Source: Devosia sp. RR2S18 (GTDB lineage: Bacteria > Pseudomonadota > Alphaproteobacteria > Rhizobiales > Devosiaceae). From it: a stretch of 64,000 nt of DNA. Within the stretch, counting starts at the first letter, position 1, and each line of letters begins with the position of its first letter. The notes beneath the pieces were generated by a model. That model did not search any database. It saw only the letters and a program-made list of their open reading frames with translations, and was not told the DNA's origin. The stretch covers positions 1,450,001 to 1,514,000 of the forward strand of contig NZ_CP126539.1 in the NCBI RefSeq assembly GCF_030177755.1, in the 5' to 3' direction. Below, one piece after another: positions 38,171 through 46,272 of the stretch. Both the position numbers and the translations under genes were made by a program.

Positions 38171-39307
38171 ATGAATAATCGTCTCATTATCCTTGGCGTA
38201 GTTGTTCTGGCTGCGCTCTACGTCCTCTTCTCCTCGGTCTACGTGGTAAACGAGCGGGAACAGGCCATCGTGCTTCGGTTCGGTGAAATCACCGAAATCC
38301 GCGACGAGCCCGGGCTCTACTTCAAGATCCCGACCGACATCGTGGAAAGCGTGCAAATCATCGAGGATCGCCTGCTGCGCCAGGAGATCGCCGACATGAC
38401 CGTGCAGGTTTCGGGTGGCGCCTTCTTTGTCGTGGATGCCTTCCTCACCTACCGCATCGTCGATCCGCGCCTCTTCCGTGAACGGGCCCTGGGGCAGTTG
38501 GCGGTTGCTGAATCGCGTATCGCCACCCGCTTCGACGCAGCCCTGCGTCAGGTCTATGGTCTGCGCGAATTCAACGCCGCTCTTTCCGAGCAGCGCTCGC
38601 AGATGATGGTGGAAGCCCGCGACCTGATCCGGCCCGACATGGCCGAATTGGGTATCGAGGTGGTCGACGTCCGTATCCTGCGGACCGATCTGCCCGAGGA
38701 AGTGTCTGAGCGCACCTATGAGCGTATGCGGGCGGAGCGTCTGGCCGAAGCCGCACTGCTCCGCGCTCGCGGTCAGGAGCAGGCGCAGAGCCTACGTGCC
38801 ATCGCGGATCGTCAGGCCGTGGAAATCGTGGCTGCTGCCACCCGCGACGCCGAGATCATCCGTGGTCAGGGCGATGCCGATCGTAGCCGCATCTTCGCGG
38901 CTGCCTATGGTCAGGATCCCGAGTTCTTCGAGTTCTATCGCTCGATGGAATCCTATCGGAACGCACTCAACGACGCCAACACCACCATGGTGTTGTCGCC
39001 CGACAGCGAGTTCTTCCGCTACTTCGGCTCGAACGGCGAAATTCCCGAAGGGACGCCGAACCCGGCGGCAGTACTGGCACCGATCGAAGTTCCGGTAGCG
39101 CCGACCAGCGACGAGCCGGCCCTCGACGGTTTGGGTATCGAAGAAACGCCCGCGCCGACAATGACCCTGGAGGACGGTTCCGAGTTGGCTCCAACGATCG
39201 GCACCGACATTCCGGATCCAGCCGATCCGGAGCCAGTGGCGCCCCCCGTCGAGGGTGCAGTTGAGACCCCAGATGCTGTTGAACCGGAGGTAATCGTTCA
39301 ACAGTAA
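38171..39307 (+). CDS. hflC: Membrane protease regulator HflC, C-terminally extended
   Basis: SPFH-domain partner of HflK. The 378 residues comprise a transmembrane helix (about 5-23), the domain start VVNEREQAIVLRFGEI, and the conserved SRIFAAAYGQDPEFFEFYRSMESYR region. The tail from about residue 295 is a Pro/Glu/Ala-rich acidic extension absent from the E. coli protein (334 residues). A terminator follows directly. Confidence 0.95.
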   Translation: MNNRLIILGVVVLAALYVLFSSVYVVNEREQAIVLRFGEITEIRDEPGLYFKIPTDIVESVQIIEDRLLRQEIADMTVQVSGGAFFVVDAFLTYRIVDPRLFRERALGQLAVAESRIATRFDAALRQVYGLREFNAALSEQRSQMMVEARDLIRPDMAELGIEVVDVRILRTDLPEEVSERTYERMRAERLAEAALLRARGQEQAQSLRAIADRQAVEIVAAATRDAEIIRGQGDADRSRIFAAAYGQDPEFFEFYRSMESYRNALNDANTTMVLSPDSEFFRYFGSNGEIPEGTPNPAAVLAPIEVPVAPTSDEPALDGLGIEETPAPTMTLEDGSELAPTIGTDIPDPADPEPVAPPVEGAVETPDAVEPEVIVQQ

Positions 39308-39314
39308 GGGACAC

Positions 39315-39342
39315 AAAAGGGCTGCTTCGGCAGCCCTTTTTC
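39315..39342 (+). terminator. Rho-independent terminator after hflC
   Basis: Stem AAAAGGGCTGC / GCAGCCCTTTT with a compact loop and a T-run. It lies 7 bp after the hflC stop and just before the 3' end of convergent serB, which it may also serve. Confidence 0.9.
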
Positions 39343-39347
39343 TTGGC

Positions 39348-40220
39348 CTAGCGGACGATCTCTTCGTCGGCGTAGCCCTGCAGATAGAGCAGTGCGGTGA
39401 GGTCACCATGATCGATGCGAATGCCTGCCTCCGCCGCTACTTTGGGCTTGGCATGCATCGCGACACCAAAACCGGCGATGCGGATCATGTCCAGATCGTT
39501 GGCGCCGTCGCCCACCGCGATGGTCTGGCTGAGCGGCAGGCTGCGTTCCCCTGCAAGAGCTAAGAGCCTCTCGCGCTTGGTAGTTTTATCGATAATTGGG
39601 TCGGCCACGGTGCCGGTAAGACGCTCGCCGTCGAACTCCAGCACGTTGGCGACGAACTCATCGAACCCAATGCGCTTGGCGAAGAACTCGGCAAAGAATG
39701 TAAAGCCGCCCGACACGAGTGACGTATAGGCGCCATATTCGCGCATCGTATGCACCAGCGCCCGGCCGCCCGGAGCCAGGCTGATCTGCTCGCGCCGCAC
39801 CGCCTCGATCGTCTTACGCTGAAGCCCCTTCAGCAAAGCAACCCGGGTGCGGAGCGCCTGGGCAAAGTCCAACTCGCCGCGCATCGCCCGGTCAGTGATC
39901 TCGGCCACCTGATCCTTGAGGCCAAGGGCTGCCGCGAGTTCGTCGATGCACTCCTCGTTGATCATGGTGGAATCCATGTCGGCGATCAGGAGCTGCTTGC
40001 GGCGGTTCTCGGTTGGGACCACTGCCGCATCAACCTTGCGAGTACCGATCACCGCGCGGGCCAGTTCGAGCGCCTCGGTTGACTTCGGCTCGATGATCTC
40101 GCAGGCAATGGCGTGGTTCAGCCAGTTGAGCTCGCCCCCGGTTTCCTTCACCACCGCAGCGGCAAGCGCGGGATCGAGCTCGGAATCGGCAGGGTTGGCG
40201 ATCAGGCAAAGAACCGGCAT
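39348..40220 (-). CDS. serB: Phosphoserine phosphatase SerB
   Basis: HAD-family phosphatase completing serine synthesis. The 290-residue protein has an N-terminal regulatory region (about 1-75), the nucleophile motif IADMDSTMINEECIDELA near residue 77, SGGFTFFAEF near 178 and GDGANDLDMI near 248. The start MPVLCLIANP at 40220 lies 18 bp from the divergent miaA start, so the two promoters must overlap coding sequence. Confidence 0.95.
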   Translation of the reverse strand: MPVLCLIANPADSELDPALAAAVVKETGGELNWLNHAIACEIIEPKSTEALELARAVIGTRKVDAAVVPTENRRKQLLIADMDSTMINEECIDELAAALGLKDQVAEITDRAMRGELDFAQALRTRVALLKGLQRKTIEAVRREQISLAPGGRALVHTMREYGAYTSLVSGGFTFFAEFFAKRIGFDEFVANVLEFDGERLTGTVADPIIDKTTKRERLLALAGERSLPLSQTIAVGDGANDLDMIRIAGFGVAMHAKPKVAAEAGIRIDHGDLTALLYLQGYADEEIVR

Positions 40221-40238
40221 GAGTTTTCTCGGGAGGAA

Positions 40239-41117
40239 ATGGTGGCAAGCCGCAGACGCGCCGTCCTGATAGCGGGTCCCACTGCGAGCGGCAAGTCGGC
40301 GCTGGCGCTGGCTCTCGCGCAGGAGCATGGTGGCATCATCGTCAACACCGATGCCATGCAAGTCTACGACACCCTCCAGGTGGTGACGGCGCGACCTTCC
40401 GCCGAGGAGATGACGCTGGCCGATCACCGTCTCTATGGGACTGTGCCGACCGCAACGCGCTTTTCCACCGGGCAGTGGCTTACCGCGGCCGCTGACATCA
40501 TCAGCGCAACGTCGCCAGATCAATTGCTGATTTTCGTTGGTGGAACGGGGCTCTACTTCGACGCGCTCGTCAACGGCTTTGCTGATGTGCCGGCGGTCCC
40601 GCCTGAGTTCACTGCGGCGATACAGCAGGAGGTCGAACGCCTTGACGGCGCGCAGCGTCTGGCGCTGCTGGAGCGGGAAGACCCGGACGCCGCCCGTATG
40701 CTTAAAGTCGCCGACCCACAGCGGCTGATCAGGGCGCTTGCGGTCAAACGCGCTACAGGACGCACCCTGTCGAGCTATCAAAATGCCACTCAGACCGGCC
40801 TGTTAAGGGACTTTGAAATCCAGCGCATCGTGCTCGATCCCAACCGGCAACTGCTGCGTGAGCGCATTGCGCGCCGGTTCGAGGCTATGTTTGCCGAAGG
40901 CGCGGTGGAGGAGGTGAAGGCGCTGCTCGCCCTCGACTTGGACCCCGGCCTTCCGGCCATGAAGGCAATCGGCGTGCCTGAGATCGCCGATTGGCTGGCC
41001 GGACGGTCCTCGCGGGAGGATGCCGTTCGCCTGGCGACTACCGCGACCCATCAATATGCTAAACGGCAAGGCACCTGGTTCCGCAATCGGTTCGGCGATT
41101 GGCCGCGACGAAACTAG
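40239..41117 (+). CDS. miaA: tRNA dimethylallyltransferase MiaA
   Basis: Transfers a dimethylallyl group to A37 of tRNAs reading U-starting codons. The 292-residue protein starts MVASRRRAVLIAGPTASGKS (P-loop at about 12-20), followed by VNTDAMQVY near 42, GGTGLYFDALV near 103 and FRNRFGDW at the end. GGGAGGAA sits 3 nt before the ATG. It ends tail-to-tail with the MATE gene at CTAG 41114-41117. Confidence 0.95.
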   Translation: MVASRRRAVLIAGPTASGKSALALALAQEHGGIIVNTDAMQVYDTLQVVTARPSAEEMTLADHRLYGTVPTATRFSTGQWLTAAADIISATSPDQLLIFVGGTGLYFDALVNGFADVPAVPPEFTAAIQQEVERLDGAQRLALLEREDPDAARMLKVADPQRLIRALAVKRATGRTLSSYQNATQTGLLRDFEIQRIVLDPNRQLLRERIARRFEAMFAEGAVEEVKALLALDLDPGLPAMKAIGVPEIADWLAGRSSREDAVRLATTATHQYAKRQGTWFRNRFGDWPRRN

Positions 41118-42529
41118 GAGGCCAGGCGCCGGAGCAGGCCGAGGCGCTCGCGCAGGGCGAAGCGGGCGACCAGGATGATCGCGACGAAGGTCAGACCCGC
41201 GGCGAGGCCAAGCCAGATCCCTACGCCGCGCCAGCCAACAACGAAGCCGAGGATATAGGAGGTTGGCAGCCCCACCGCCCAATAACCAAAGATGGCGAAC
41301 ATCATCGGCACCTTGGTGTCGCTAAGCCCTCGCAGCGCGTGCGCCGCAACCACCTGTGCGCCATCGGCGATCTGGAACAGTCCAGCGATCACAAGAAAAG
41401 TCGCCGCGAGCGCAACGGCATTGGCATTCGCCGGCACGCTTGGGTCGAGGAAGAGGGCGACAATGATCGGCCCGGCGGTGAGAAACAGAATGCAGGACAA
41501 CCCCATGAAACCCGTGCCCAGCGCGAATGCCGTCCAGCCCGCCTTGTGGATGCCGTCACGATCCCCGCGACCATAAGCCATGCCGACGCGAACCGTGGCG
41601 GCAATTCCCATTCCCAACGGCACCATGAAGGCTAGGGAGGACAATTGCAGCGCAATCGCGTGCGCCGCCACTTCATCGGTGCCGATGCGGCCCATCAGTA
41701 AGGCAGCGGCGGTAAAGAGACCGACCTCCGCTAGCACGGTCAGGCCGATGGGCGTGCCAATGCGAAAAATCTCACGGTACCGCGGCCAGTCGGGTTTCCA
41801 AAAGCGGATGAAGACGTGAAAGCGACGGAAGCGCGGATTGGTCACGACATATCCGGCGAAAAGCGCCAGCATGGCGATATTGGTGAGCACGGTGGCAATG
41901 GCTGCGCCGCGCAGTTCCAGACGGGGGAAGCCGAAATGCCCAAACATCAGGATGTAGTTGGCAATCCCGTTCACAATCACCCCGCCGATGGTGATGACGA
42001 GGATCACCCGAGTGGCATCAAAGGCGGAGAGCAAGGATCGCAGGCTGATGATCGCCAGTCCCGGAAAAAGCATCCAGGCCGCAATCTGAATGTACTGTTC
42101 TGCTAAGATAGTGGCTTGGGGATCCTGCCCGAGCCAGCCGAAGATCGGCCGGATCTGCAGCACCAGCGGCACGAGCAAGGCCGCCAGCGTCAGCGCGGCC
42201 CAGAAGCCTTGCCGGACAACCCTTCGAATAGCCTTGATGTTGCGGCCGCCACGCGCTTGCGCAGCGAGCGGTGCGACGGCGCCTACTACTCCAATTCCCC
42301 CCACAAGGAAGGGCATGAGGAATGTAGTGGCCAAAGTGCCGGACGCCAGCTGGTAGGGGCCAAGCCACCCCATCATGATAACATCGGTGACCGTGAGGGC
42401 ATTCTGGGCAAGTTGAGCAATCACCAGCGGCCAGGCCAAGGCGAAGGTAGCGCGCAGTTCATCGCCCCAGCTCCGGAACTCAGCCGGTGCCGCGCCGGCA
42501 CGAAGGGGCGCCGTCAATGGCTTGGTCAT
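41114..42529 (-). CDS. MATE family efflux transporter
   Basis: Inner-membrane multidrug/toxin exporter driven by a cation gradient. The 471-residue protein holds about twelve hydrophobic segments in two homologous halves; typical motifs are AWPLVIAQLAQNALTVTDVIMMGWLGP near residue 32 and IGTPIGLTVLAEVGLFTAAALLMG near 257. GGAAAGA precedes the ATG at 42529. The substrate is unknown. The longer upstream frame has no ribosome site and is not used. Confidence 0.92.
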   Translation of the reverse strand: MTKPLTAPLRAGAAPAEFRSWGDELRATFALAWPLVIAQLAQNALTVTDVIMMGWLGPYQLASGTLATTFLMPFLVGGIGVVGAVAPLAAQARGGRNIKAIRRVVRQGFWAALTLAALLVPLVLQIRPIFGWLGQDPQATILAEQYIQIAAWMLFPGLAIISLRSLLSAFDATRVILVITIGGVIVNGIANYILMFGHFGFPRLELRGAAIATVLTNIAMLALFAGYVVTNPRFRRFHVFIRFWKPDWPRYREIFRIGTPIGLTVLAEVGLFTAAALLMGRIGTDEVAAHAIALQLSSLAFMVPLGMGIAATVRVGMAYGRGDRDGIHKAGWTAFALGTGFMGLSCILFLTAGPIIVALFLDPSVPANANAVALAATFLVIAGLFQIADGAQVVAAHALRGLSDTKVPMMFAIFGYWAVGLPTSYILGFVVGWRGVGIWLGLAAGLTFVAIILVARFALRERLGLLRRLAS

Positions 42530-42593
42530 CTTATCTTTCCTACTCGCATGCGCTGCTCTAGAGCAAAGCGGGACAAGGCGGAAGAGTAGCAGC

Positions 42594-42968
42594 ATGCAGC
42601 GCAAGAACATGGAATGGCTCTGGAGGGCGGCCCTCATTTCAGCAGGGTTGATCGGAGCCGCTGGTGTGGCCGCTGCCGCTGCGGCGTCCCATGCGGGTCA
42701 ATCGCGCAATCTTGCCGCTATTGCAGCGATTTGCCTTGCCCACGGCCCGGCACTCGCGGCGATTGGGCTTTCGCGAGTTCGTACCATCCCACTCGGGCTC
42801 GCCGCTGCTTGCCTTATATTGGGAACGGTCGTTTTCACGAGCGACCTTGGAATGCGGGAGTGGACCGGCCACGGCCTGTTTCCTGGCGCGGCTCCCCTGG
42901 GGGGCTTGGGGATGATTAGCGGCTGGCTATGCCTCGGCGCTGCCGGTTTCCGGCTGAGAGAGAGCTGA
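42594..42968 (+). CDS. DUF423 membrane protein
   Basis: A 124-residue protein with four hydrophobic helices, matching DUF423 (YgdD-like): LISAGLIGAAGVAAAAAASHA, then LAHGPALAAIGL and LFPGAAPLGGLGMISGWLCLG. The role is unknown. It is divergent from the MATE gene, 64 bp apart, so the two share a promoter region. Confidence 0.85.
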   Translation: MQRKNMEWLWRAALISAGLIGAAGVAAAAAASHAGQSRNLAAIAAICLAHGPALAAIGLSRVRTIPLGLAAACLILGTVVFTSDLGMREWTGHGLFPGAAPLGGLGMISGWLCLGAAGFRLRES

Positions 42969-43061
42969 TCCAATTTTGCTCAAATCCGCTCAAATCAATA
43001 GCGGAACCAATCGTTAACACCTGCATTGTTGCCCTCGAACAGCTACTTTGGAGGGTTACCC

Positions 43062-43334
43062 ATGCATAAGTTCGTCATCGCCGCCGCCGCCACTCTTTCG
43101 CTCACCGCTTGCACCGCCACTCAGCAGGGTGCCGCAGTCGGCGCTGGTGCTGGCGCCATCGTGGGCGCGGCCGCAACCGGCAACGTGGTTGGCACCGCAG
43201 TTGGCGCCGGTATCGGCGGCGTTGTCGGCGCTGCAACCGGTGATCTTCTCGGCCGGGCTTCGGGCACTGATGACCGCTGCGTCTACCAGCGTGCCGATGG
43301 TACTCGCTACGTTGACGTCTGCCCGCGCGGCTAA
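43062..43334 (+). CDS. Glycine-zipper lipoprotein
   Basis: A 90-residue outer-envelope lipoprotein: signal MHKFVIAAAATLSLTAC with the lipobox Cys at 17, then an Ala/Gly glycine-zipper region (GAVGAGAGAIVG-like repeats, about 25-68) and a short end with two Cys (CVYQRADGTRYVDVCPRG). Such proteins resemble SlyB/OsmB-like surface antigens. GGAGG lies about 8 nt before the ATG. Confidence 0.85.
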   Translation: MHKFVIAAAATLSLTACTATQQGAAVGAGAGAIVGAAATGNVVGTAVGAGIGGVVGAATGDLLGRASGTDDRCVYQRADGTRYVDVCPRG

Positions 43335-43383
43335 CACAGAGTTGCAGCATCGCCCCATGCTGCCACGCGCCTTCAGGCGCATT

Positions 43384-43417
43384 GCACCCGGTCCGGAGTC
43401 CCTCCTGGATCGGGTGC
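43384..43417 (+). terminator. Strong hairpin after the lipoprotein gene
   Basis: Eleven pairs (GCACCCGGTCC / GGATCGGGTGC, one G-U) close a 12-nt loop, followed by TTCTCATT. The T-run is weak, so it may be a terminator or a 3' stability element. The rest of 43335-43628 (294 bp) has no gene; its later half is the long leader of the cold-shock gene with two GC hairpins (GGGCCC/GGGTCC and GGCCGCC/GGCGGC). Confidence 0.45.
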
Positions 43418-43628
43418 TTCTCATTGACCAGCGAAGCGCCTTGAACTCCTGACAGCGCGCATTCACATGGTGTTCATACGACACTATCTTGTGCTTTCTA
43501 ATCGACCAGCCCGGCCGGAACTTGGCTATCTCCTGATCTTTGAATCGTTAAGGCGGGCCCTCCTTTTGGGTCCGTTTCCAACTCTTGGCCGCCACGCTGG
43601 CGGCGACCACTGCGAGGACCTGAGTTCC

Positions 43629-43844
43629 ATGGCTGCCATCAATGGTACCGTAAAATTCTTCAACACCACTAAAGGCATTGGCTTCATTTCTCCCGACAAT
43701 GGCGAGAAGGACGCATTCGTGCACATCTCGGCAGTGCAACGTTCGGGCCTTCAGGGCCTTTATGAAGGTGACAAGGTGAGCTACGAGCTCGAAACCGGCC
43801 ACGACGGAAAGATTTCGGCCACCAACCTGACGCTACTAAGCTAA
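43629..43844 (+). CDS. Cold-shock protein, CspA family
   Basis: A 71-residue single cold-shock domain: GTVKFFNTTKGIGFISPDNG carries the RNP1-type motif, and DAFVHISAVQRSG the RNP2 motif. It binds single-stranded RNA and DNA as an RNA chaperone. Alpha-type family members often have long, structured 5' leaders that control cold induction; the 100-plus-nt structured leader here fits that pattern. A terminator follows. Confidence 0.93.
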   Translation: MAAINGTVKFFNTTKGIGFISPDNGEKDAFVHISAVQRSGLQGLYEGDKVSYELETGHDGKISATNLTLLS

Positions 43845-43865
43845 GCTTGGCCGGCAAAGAAAGTG

Positions 43866-43888
43866 AAGGGCCCTGCGGGGCCCTTTTT
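43866..43888 (+). terminator. Rho-independent terminator after the cold-shock gene
   Basis: Stem AAGGGCCC / GGGGCCCTT with a short TGC(G) loop and a following T-run. Confidence 0.85.
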
Positions 43889-43904
43889 ATTGGAGGTTGA
43901 AGCA

Positions 43905-44396
43905 ATGCTGAGGGACGTCTTAAAGCTCTGGAGCCCGCGAGTGGAATCCGCAGCGGGTCAGCGGCAGGCCGGTGCGCTGCCATATGCAGTGGTCGACGGC
44001 AGAGTGACGTTCCTGCTCATCACCGCACGCCGCAGCGGGCGTTGGATATTTCCAAAAGGGGCAATAGAACCTCATCTGACCCCGTGGGAGAGCGCGGCGG
44101 AAGAGGCCAGGGAAGAGGCTGGGGTGATTGGAACAATCGAGCAGCAACCTGTCGGCAGTTATCGGGCAAGCGCCGGCTCGGATAATTCAATCCTTGTTGA
44201 CGTGGATCTCTATCCGATGCTGGTGCAGCAGCAACTCGACGACTGGAAAGAGCATGGCCAGCGTCTGCGACACTGGGCCGTCCTGCATGAAACCAAACGA
44301 CTGTTGCTGGATCCGCAGATCGCTCGTCTCGCGGTACGGCTGCACCGGCGCCTGACCAAGGACGCTCAGCCGACCGTCAGTTCCAGCAGCAAGTAG
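43905..44396 (+). CDS. Nudix hydrolase with altered Nudix box
   Basis: A 163-residue Nudix-fold protein. The Nudix region is PKGAIEPHLTPWESAAEEAR followed by EEAGV (about residues 50-75). Compared with the consensus GX5EX7REUXEEXGU, the first Glu is Leu and the Arg is Glu, while the EE metal pair remains, as in a group of rhizobial Nudix proteins. The substrate may be a diphosphoinositol-like or other nucleoside diphosphate derivative (inference). GGAGG precedes the ATG at 43905. Its last 31 bp overlap the 3' end of the convergent phosphate transporter. Confidence 0.85.
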   Translation: MLRDVLKLWSPRVESAAGQRQAGALPYAVVDGRVTFLLITARRSGRWIFPKGAIEPHLTPWESAAEEAREEAGVIGTIEQQPVGSYRASAGSDNSILVDVDLYPMLVQQQLDDWKEHGQRLRHWAVLHETKRLLLDPQIARLAVRLHRRLTKDAQPTVSSSSK

Positions 44397-45871
44397 ACCA
44401 GGCCGGAAATAGCCGCTGCCGCTGGTACGGTGATGACCCAGGCGGCGGCAATGCCAAACACGTGTTGCCGACGCACGAGGCGACGCCGATCACGCTTCCG
44501 GTCGCTGGAAAGAGCCTCTTCAGGCGTGGCGTTGAGCATCGTGGGATCCACATACTTGGCGTAGACCGGCACGGAGGAGCGCTTCATGTGGCGCTCCGAA
44601 TAGTACTCCCTAAGGAAGCCCACTCCAAATACTCCGCCTACTGCGATATGGGTTGAGGAAACAGGTAGGCCGAGTGCCGAGGCGATCAGGACAGTGATCG
44701 CCGCCGAGAGAGCTGCACAAAAGGCACGCACCTCATTGAGCTTGGTGATCTGCTCGCCCACGATGCGGATGAGCTTGGGCCCAAACAGGACAAGCCCGAG
44801 AGATAGGCCGACCGCGCCGATCATCAGCACCCAGAAGGGCAGGGTGATCCCTGCTGCTTCCATGGTGCCCGACTGCGCCGTGCTGACGATGGCGGCGAAA
44901 GGGCCGATCGCGTTGGCAACATCATTGGCGCCATGGGCGAAAGAGAGCAGTGCGGCTGCCCCGATTAGTGGCAGGCGAAAGAGGCTGGCGATATGCTTGT
45001 TGCGGTTTTCGAGTTTCAGCGATTGGCGCTTGATCAGCGGCATGGATATGATCCAGCCGACCCCTGCGAAGAAAATGCCAAGCGCAATGGCAGTTGGCCA
45101 GCCCGGTTTCCAGACACGAGTGAGCCCTTTGGTGGCCATGTACATGGCGAACACGCCGGTCATCACGGCTATGAAGATAGGCACCCAAAGCCGTGCTGCA
45201 TTTAACTTATCGATCCGCCAACTGATGGTGCGGGTGACAATGGCAAGAAAGATCGCCGCAATGACGCCACCTAGAACCGGCGAGATAACCCAGCTGGCAA
45301 CAATTGCTCCGATCATGGGCCAGGCAATCGCGTCCAGTCCGCCAGAGGTAAGGCCCGCACCAACAACCCCACCGACGACCGCGTGCGTGGTCGAGACGGG
45401 AGCGCCGATGATCGTTGCCAAATTGACCCAAAGGGCGGACGCCAGTAGCGCTGCCATCATCACGAAGATGAAGGTATCGCCGTCGAAGTCAGACCGGGTG
45501 AGCAGGTCACGGGCGACTGTGTTGACGACGTCCCCGCCTGCGAGAAGCGCGCCAGCCGCCTCGAAGATGGCTGCGATCATCAATGCGCCGACCATTGTGA
45601 TGGCCCTGGACCCGACGGCCGGGCCCATGTTGTTAGCAACGTCGTTCGCCCCGACGTTTATGGCCATATAGCCGGAGATGGCGGCGGCGATGATTACCAG
45701 ATAGCTCAGGGGGCTATCCACCACGACATAGCTCGCCCAAACTGCAGCACCGAGCAGAAAGACCAGTGCAATGCCAGGTGCGGCTACGGAGCGCGCCAAC
45801 TGGTTTGTGGCGTTTTCCTGTCCCGCAACACGTTGCAGATCCTTGTCGAGGTCGCTTTTAGCCATAGTCAT
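44366..45871 (-). CDS. Low-affinity inorganic phosphate transporter (PiT family)
   Basis: Inner-membrane symporter for phosphate. The 501-residue protein has two PHO4-type repeats: GANDVANNMGPAVGSRAIT near residue 75 and FAHGANDVANAIGPFAA near 330, each with the GANDVAN signature, plus GAPVSTTHAVVGGV and LPVSSTHIAVGGVFG. About eleven to twelve hydrophobic segments are seen. The ATG at 45871 or 45865 is possible. The 3' end overlaps the Nudix gene. Confidence 0.93.
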   Translation of the reverse strand: MTMAKSDLDKDLQRVAGQENATNQLARSVAAPGIALVFLLGAAVWASYVVVDSPLSYLVIIAAAISGYMAINVGANDVANNMGPAVGSRAITMVGALMIAAIFEAAGALLAGGDVVNTVARDLLTRSDFDGDTFIFVMMAALLASALWVNLATIIGAPVSTTHAVVGGVVGAGLTSGGLDAIAWPMIGAIVASWVISPVLGGVIAAIFLAIVTRTISWRIDKLNAARLWVPIFIAVMTGVFAMYMATKGLTRVWKPGWPTAIALGIFFAGVGWIISMPLIKRQSLKLENRNKHIASLFRLPLIGAAALLSFAHGANDVANAIGPFAAIVSTAQSGTMEAAGITLPFWVLMIGAVGLSLGLVLFGPKLIRIVGEQITKLNEVRAFCAALSAAITVLIASALGLPVSSTHIAVGGVFGVGFLREYYSERHMKRSSVPVYAKYVDPTMLNATPEEALSSDRKRDRRRLVRRQHVFGIAAAWVITVPAAAAISGLVYLLLELTVG

Positions 45872-46048
45872 CAATCCGTCATAATCGGGCGTGCTGCGCC
45901 AATAGCCAGTGTGGTTGGAAATAGCCACCGTCTCGGACCACTTGCCCGCAGATCTCCGGGGCAACCTGAGCGGCAGGCTGAAGTTCCCTCCGCTAAGCTG
46001 CGAGTTAGGTCCTGCGGCCGCTGACGTACAGCGAGGGTGTACTCGGCC

Positions 46049-46078
46049 TTGACACTTTCAAGTCGATGCTCGTATCAA
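46049..46078 (+). promoter_or_regulatory. Promoter of the ilvBN leader transcript
   Basis: A perfect TTGACA (46049-46054) and TATCAA (46073-46078, four of six) are 18 nt apart. Transcription would start near 46085, 22 nt before the leader-peptide GTG and about 190 nt before ilvB. Confidence 0.65.
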
Positions 46079-46106
46079 TATGGCGATTTCAATCTGGAGC
46101 GGTCCC

Positions 46107-46157
46107 GTGCGGGCACTCATTCTCGTAGTAGGCAGGCGCATCGGCAACGTGGGGTAA
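46107..46157 (+). CDS. ilvBN leader peptide
   Basis: A 16-residue reading frame, MRALILVVGRRIGNVG, begins at GTG with GGAG 7 nt upstream. Five successive control codons, Leu-Ile-Leu-Val-Val (46116-46130), sense branched-chain aminoacyl-tRNA. Stalling here would stop formation of the following hairpin and terminator. An ATG at 46080 in the same frame would be upstream of the predicted transcription start and is not used. Confidence 0.75.
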   Translation: MRALILVVGRRIGNVG

Positions 46158-46212
46158 GTCCCCGCGCGGAAGCTGGTGCGCCGAAAACAGGTCCCGAAGG
46201 GGGCCTTTTTTA
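46135..46212 (+). terminator. Attenuator of the ilvBN operon
   Basis: Downstream of the control codons GGCGCA (46135-46140) pairs with TGCGCC (46177-46182), enclosing a second hairpin GGGG / CCCC (46151-46154, 46160-46163) whose loop holds the leader stop codon. A terminator follows: AGGTCCC / GGGGCCT (46189-46206) with a GAAG loop and a T-run. The organisation is that of classical leader-peptide attenuation of branched-chain operons; the exact antiterminator pairing is not clear from inspection. Confidence 0.75.
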
Positions 46213-46272
46213 TTGCCCGGTTTTCGCCGCTACGAGACTGGGCCAAAATGGACTAAAGGAAGGAACAAAGCG

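Noticed and set aside
46080..46157. 25-residue leader peptide from ATG 46080
   Set aside because: The predicted transcription start (about 46085) lies after this ATG, and the GTG at 46107 has the better ribosome site.
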